NCBI GenBank assembly: GCA_937902985.1
Contig: CALFNG010000160.1
Span: 1-53,781, forward strand
Reading direction: 5' to 3'
DNA length: 53,781 nucleotides
Source: an uncultured Myxococcales bacterium
GTDB lineage: Bacteria; Myxococcota_A; Polyangia; Polyangiales; Polyangiaceae
Each line of letters opens with the position of its first letter. Position 1 is the first letter of the stretch. The notes below the pieces were generated by a model that saw only the letters and a list, made by a program, of their open reading frames with translations, was not told the origin of the DNA and did no database searches. This document shows positions 50,187 to 53,781 of this stretch, piece by piece. The position numbers and the translations under genes are program-made.

Positions 50187-52223
50187 ATGAAGAAACCAGA
50201 CCCGTCGTCCGCATCTCTACCTCGAGAGCCGCTGCATGTGCTCGCCGACGCTCCGTCGACGCCGACTCTCCCTGGCGTCCCGGCCGTACGTGACCGCGTG
50301 GTCTCGATCGTCGACGTTTCGCAGGGCCAGTTGCCCCGGCCGAGTCTCCTCGCGCTGACGCAGACGCAGCACCGGGGCGCCCTCTTCCGCCTCTGGACGC
50401 TGCTGCGGGTCGAGCCGAAGGTCATCGCCTGGGGGGCCCTCTGGCAGGTGCTCCAGGCCGTCTCGCATATCCCGTTCGCGGCGGGTCTCGGCTATTTCAT
50501 CGACCGGATCCTCCCCGCGCGCCGGCTCGACTTCATCGGCTACTACGCGCTCGCGAACCTGGCGCTCTTGCCCATCCACGGGGCATTCGCGCTCGCGGCG
50601 TATGTGAACGCCCAGCGGCTCGTGCGGGCGACGATTGCGCGGCTGCGCCGGCTCGTCGTCGACCAGATGCAGCGCCTGTCGGTCTCGTTCTTCGCGGCGA
50701 GGGGCACGGGCGCGCTCTCGAACCAGATGACCCTCGACATGAACCGGGTCGAGGTCTTCCTCGAGCACGTGAGCAACGCGCTCATCGTGAACGTGGCGGT
50801 GGGCGCCGCCACCCTCGTGTACCTCTTCATCGCGAACGCGCAGCTCGCCTGGATCGCCATCACTCTGGTGCCGCTGCAACTGTTGCTCGTGTACCTCCCG
50901 CGGCGGCGGGCGCGCCGCCTCCAGGCTCGTGTGCAGGCGCGGGGCGAAGGCTTCTCGGAGCGAATCGTCGAGCTCATCTCCGGCATTCGCGTCGTCAAGA
51001 GCTTCGGCAACGAGCGGCACGTCACCGACGGGATCGTTCGGCAGATCGACGCGTTGCGTGACGCGGGGCTCCGCGCCACCCTGGCGTTGCGCGGGCAGCT
51101 CCTCCGGGTCGACCTAATCTCGCTCTATGTGCCGGTGCTCGTCGCGTCGTTCGGCGGGTATCTCTACGTGCACGGGCGCGTATCGATCGGACAGATCGTC
51201 GCCTTCGTGGGGCTGCTCGCCTACGTGCAGTGCGGCTTCTCGGCCTTCTCGAACGCCTACGAAGAGTGGACCAAGGCGCGACCGCACCTCGAAGCGGTGC
51301 TCGCGGTCCTCGACTCGCAGGAGCTCGAGGCCTATCGGCACCCGCGGCACCCGCGGCGGGCGGTCACGCTCCGCGGCGACGTGGTCTTCCGTGACGTGAG
51401 CTTCACGTACCCCGGTCAGACGCGGAGCGCGCTCTCGGACGTGTCGCTCCACGTGCCGGCGGGGCAAAGGGTCGGCCTCGTGGGTGAGAGCGGCGCGGGC
51501 AAGAGCACGATGCTCGACCTCTTGCTCGGCTTCTACCAGCCCACGTCGGGGCAGATCTTCTACGACGGGTCGATGCTCCCTGACGTCGGCCTCCGCCCGC
51601 TTCGCCGCGCGACCGCCATCATGAGCCAGGAGGCTTTCCTCTGGGACACGTCGGTTCGCGAGAACATCCGCTTCGGCAGGCCGAGCGCCACCGACGCGCA
51701 GGTCGAAGCGGCGGCAAAGCGCGCGCAGGCCGCGGACTTCATCGAGCGGCTCGAAGGCGGATACGACGCCCCCTGCGGAGAACGCGGCGGGCGGCTCTCG
51801 GGCGGGCAGCGCCAGCGGATCGCGCTCGCGCGCCTCTTCTTGCGAAACCCCGCCATCGTGGTGCTCGACGAGCCAACGAGCGCGCTCGACCTCCAGACCG
51901 AAGCGCGGCTCGAGCGAGACCTCGCGGCGCTGTGCGCTGGACGCACGACGTTCATCGTTGCGCACCGGCTATCGACGCTACGATCGGTCGACCGCGTGCT
52001 GGTCTTCGACGCCGGCCGCATCATCGAAGACGGGACGCCCGAGAAGCTCCTCGCCGACGGCGACAGCGCCTTCGCGCGGCTGCACGCGCTCGCGACGCAA
52101 ACGCCCCAGCCGCCTCGCTCTCCTCGCGACTCGGGCGATTTCGACTCACCGCGGGAAGGGGGCGAGGCAAAGGAGGGACACCGAGGGCCCGACGGCGAGC
52201 CACTTTCGCCGCCGGCCGCGTGA
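50187..52223 (+). CDS. ABC exporter, fused permease and ATPase
   Basis: The 678-residue half-transporter has a six-helix membrane domain (about 75-370; early helices VIAWGALWQVLQAVSHIPFA and LANLALLPIHGAFALAAYVN), then an ATPase domain with Walker A GESGAGKST (from about 433), LSGGQRQRIALARL, Walker B IVVLDEPTS and the switch His in FIVAHRLST. It should work as a dimer. The N-terminal 70 residues and the acidic C-terminal tail are low-complexity and unusual in length. The glycosyltransferase gene 78 bp downstream suggests export of a glycolipid or polysaccharide precursor (inference), but peptide or drug export is as likely by sequence. Confidence 0.95.
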   Translation: MKKPDPSSASLPREPLHVLADAPSTPTLPGVPAVRDRVVSIVDVSQGQLPRPSLLALTQTQHRGALFRLWTLLRVEPKVIAWGALWQVLQAVSHIPFAAGLGYFIDRILPARRLDFIGYYALANLALLPIHGAFALAAYVNAQRLVRATIARLRRLVVDQMQRLSVSFFAARGTGALSNQMTLDMNRVEVFLEHVSNALIVNVAVGAATLVYLFIANAQLAWIAITLVPLQLLLVYLPRRRARRLQARVQARGEGFSERIVELISGIRVVKSFGNERHVTDGIVRQIDALRDAGLRATLALRGQLLRVDLISLYVPVLVASFGGYLYVHGRVSIGQIVAFVGLLAYVQCGFSAFSNAYEEWTKARPHLEAVLAVLDSQELEAYRHPRHPRRAVTLRGDVVFRDVSFTYPGQTRSALSDVSLHVPAGQRVGLVGESGAGKSTMLDLLLGFYQPTSGQIFYDGSMLPDVGLRPLRRATAIMSQEAFLWDTSVRENIRFGRPSATDAQVEAAAKRAQAADFIERLEGGYDAPCGERGGRLSGGQRQRIALARLFLRNPAIVVLDEPTSALDLQTEARLERDLAALCAGRTTFIVAHRLSTLRSVDRVLVFDAGRIIEDGTPEKLLADGDSAFARLHALATQTPQPPRSPRDSGDFDSPREGGEAKEGHRGPDGEPLSPPAA

Positions 52224-52301
52224 AGGCCCGCGGGAACGATACGTGCTTCTGCTCCGACTGTTCGATCTCAGCCGACGCGTCGCTCGACGCAGGAGTACGC
52301 A

Positions 52302-53441
52302 ATGCGCATCGCGCTCGTTTCATCGTGTGCCGTATCCGTTCCCCCGCGCGCCTACGGGGGCACGGAGCTCGTCGTTGCCGAGCTGGCAAAGAACCTGACG
52401 CGGCTCGGGCACGACGTCACTACGTTCGCCACGGGCGACTCGGAGCCTTCCGGCAAGCTTCAGTGGCGATTCGAGAAGCCGGTCTGGCCCCCTTACGAGT
52501 CCGCCGAACTCCGGCACGCGGCACACGCCTGGCAAGCCATCACGGCGCCCTCGGCGGCGTTCGACATCGTCCACACCCACCAGGCGCCGTCGCTCGCGTT
52601 CGCCTCGATCGCGCCCTCGATTCGAACGGTCTATACGATCCACCATTGTCGCGACGAGCGGCTCATCGATCTCTATCGCGACTTCCCGAACGCGACGTAC
52701 GTCGGCATCTCGCGGCGGCAGGCCGAGCTCATTCCCGAGATTCCCGTCGACGAGATCATCTTGCACGGCCTCGACCCCGACCTCTACGAAGCAGGGCGTG
52801 GCAACGGCGGGTACGTCGCCTTTCTCGGTCGCTTTGCGCCCGAGAAGGGGCCGCACTTCGCCATCGACGCCGCGCGACGCGCCGGGGTCACCGTGCGCAT
52901 GGGAGGCGGGGTGCACCCGCCGGACCGGCCGTTCTTCGAGCGCGAGGTGAAGCCGCGCCTCGAAGACGGAACCGGCGGCGTCGAGTGGCTCGGCGAGCTG
53001 TCGCACGCGCCCAAGCTGTCGCTCCTCCGGGACGCCCGGGCGATGCTCTTCCCGATCGACTGGGAAGAGCCGTTCGGTCTCGTCATGATCGAGTCGATGC
53101 TCGTGGGCACGCCCGTCATCGGCTTTCCGCACGGAAGCGTGGCCGAGGTCATCGAAGAGGGGGTGACGGGCTTCATCGTCCGCGACGTCGCCGAGATGGC
53201 TGCGCGCATTCGCCAGCTCGATACCTTCGACCGCGAGCGATGCCGCGAGCGTGCCCGCGAGAAGTGGTCGTCCCTCCGGATGGCTCGCGAGCACGAGGCC
53301 CTGTACGAGCACGTCATGGCGCGCGCACCGCGGGGCCGGCTGTCGTCGGGCGTCCACGATTTGAGCCGGATGCACCCTCGCGCGACATCGGTCGATGGCC
53401 GCCGAGCGGAGGCCGCTCCGTCGGGGCGCCGTCCGTTGTAA
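52302..53441 (+). CDS. Glycosyltransferase family 4 (GT-B fold)
   Basis: The 379-residue retaining transferase uses a nucleotide sugar. The N-terminal Rossmann domain opens MRIALVSSCAVSVPPRAYGG, TELVVAELAKNLTRLGHDV. The C-terminal domain has the GxGRFAPEKG-type motif (YVAFLGRFAPEKGPHFAIDA) and the E-x7-E motif in EEPFGLVMIESMLVGTPVIG that contacts the donor. No membrane helix is present. It probably acts on cell-surface or compatible-solute glycans; the acceptor is unknown. The last 40 residues are Arg/Ala-rich and may be a disordered tail. Confidence 0.95.
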   Translation: MRIALVSSCAVSVPPRAYGGTELVVAELAKNLTRLGHDVTTFATGDSEPSGKLQWRFEKPVWPPYESAELRHAAHAWQAITAPSAAFDIVHTHQAPSLAFASIAPSIRTVYTIHHCRDERLIDLYRDFPNATYVGISRRQAELIPEIPVDEIILHGLDPDLYEAGRGNGGYVAFLGRFAPEKGPHFAIDAARRAGVTVRMGGGVHPPDRPFFEREVKPRLEDGTGGVEWLGELSHAPKLSLLRDARAMLFPIDWEEPFGLVMIESMLVGTPVIGFPHGSVAEVIEEGVTGFIVRDVAEMAARIRQLDTFDRERCRERAREKWSSLRMAREHEALYEHVMARAPRGRLSSGVHDLSRMHPRATSVDGRRAEAAPSGRRPL

Positions 53442-53451
53442 CCTCGTGGTC

Positions 53452-53706
53452 ATGGCGGTAGATTCGCCCCGGCGTCAAAGGAAACGGTTCGCGATCGCGG
53501 CGTGCGTGACGTTGCTTCCGGTCGCGGGGGCGGCCTGTGCGCCCATCGACACGCCGGGCCCCGAGCACCTCGACGCCGTCGCTACGCTGTTCGATGCGCA
53601 ATCGATCCCTCCCGAAGCGGGCAACGAGGCCGGCGCCGACGCGGGGGCTCCCCCGATCGACGGCGGCCTCGGATGCGACGACGGGGGCCCGTGCGCCGGC
53701 CCCTAG
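53452..53706 (+). CDS. Small lipoprotein, function unknown
   Basis: From ATG 53452 the product has 84 residues: a basic start (MAVDSPRRQRKRF), a hydrophobic segment (AIAACVTLLPVAGAACAP) with a lipobox-like Cys, and an Asp/Gly/Ala-rich mature part with two Cys (GLGCDDGGPCAGP). Such short acidic lipoproteins are frequent in Myxococcota. A GTG at 53447 and an in-frame ATG at 53395 are alternative starts. The window ends 75 bp further on with nothing recognisable. Confidence 0.6.
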   Translation: MAVDSPRRQRKRFAIAACVTLLPVAGAACAPIDTPGPEHLDAVATLFDAQSIPPEAGNEAGADAGAPPIDGGLGCDDGGPCAGP

Positions 53707-53781
53707 ATCGCTCCCGGGCGAGCGAGACTAGTACCTCGAATCTACGACATGGAAGGGTAGAGGCGGCGCAGTTTGATCCGG

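Overview
The window is very GC-rich, densely packed bacterial chromosome. It has no tRNA, rRNA, phage or insertion-sequence gene that I can support. Several features point to Myxococcota (myxobacteria), probably the Polyangia side: serine/threonine kinases and FHA proteins, many lipoproteins with low-complexity Ala/Gly/Ser linkers, sigma-54-type promoter motifs, Cys-rich secreted proteins and the protein families themselves. That placement is inference; no marker here fixes the genus.

Layout. 1-7.3 kb: end of an unknown exported protein, a group-2-like sigma-70 factor, an orphan beta-class DNA methyltransferase, a regulator with two LuxR-type HTH domains, and three exported or lipo-proteins. 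7.4-19.4 kb: alaS; a kinase-FHA protein joined to a membrane protein by a ladder of overlapping stop/start codons; purF; an NTF2-like protein; HMG-CoA lyase; a possible sigma-54-driven hairpin RNA; and DUF192, PEBP and polytopic membrane proteins. 19.7-23.6 kb: a small helical protein behind a near-consensus sigma-54 promoter, an FHA protein fused to a secretion-ATPase fold that has lost its catalytic residues, and a second sigma-70 factor. 23.8-30.3 kb (minus strand): a housekeeping block of yceD-like, rpmF, fabD, fabG, acpP, fabF, nrdR, ribD and def, covering fatty-acid synthesis, riboflavin synthesis, control of ribonucleotide reductase and N-terminal deformylation. plsX and fabH, usually found between rpmF and fabD, are absent. 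30.5-34.3 kb: a tight plus-strand operon of MarR regulator, beta-keto acid cleavage enzyme (BKACE), enoyl-CoA hydratase and acyl-CoA carboxyltransferase, probably a catabolic route controlled by its own MarR protein. 34.4-42.4 kb: an unknown protein, a secreted protein, a HARE-HTH/degenerate-Mrr protein, an SPFH lipoprotein, a CPBP protease, a repeat-rich 0.7-kb gap and an acyl-CoA desaturase. 42.7-53.8 kb: DEAD-box helicase, glnE, a broken kinase gene, an aldo/keto reductase, a broken HAD gene, an ABC exporter, a family-4 glycosyltransferase and a small lipoprotein.

The most unusual items are: (1) the 150-bp run of 14/15-bp repeats at 12.06-12.21 kb, in which five successive NTGA overlaps link a kinase gene to a membrane-protein gene; (2) a sigma-54-like promoter at 16.57 kb aimed at an 18-bp hairpin with a U-C8 loop and a U-rich tail, a small-RNA candidate; (3) the catalytically dead FHA-CpaF protein; (4) the HARE-HTH/Mrr-like protein; (5) two intergenic repeat families; and (6) two genes at 47.6-49.9 kb that each carry a large internal deletion.
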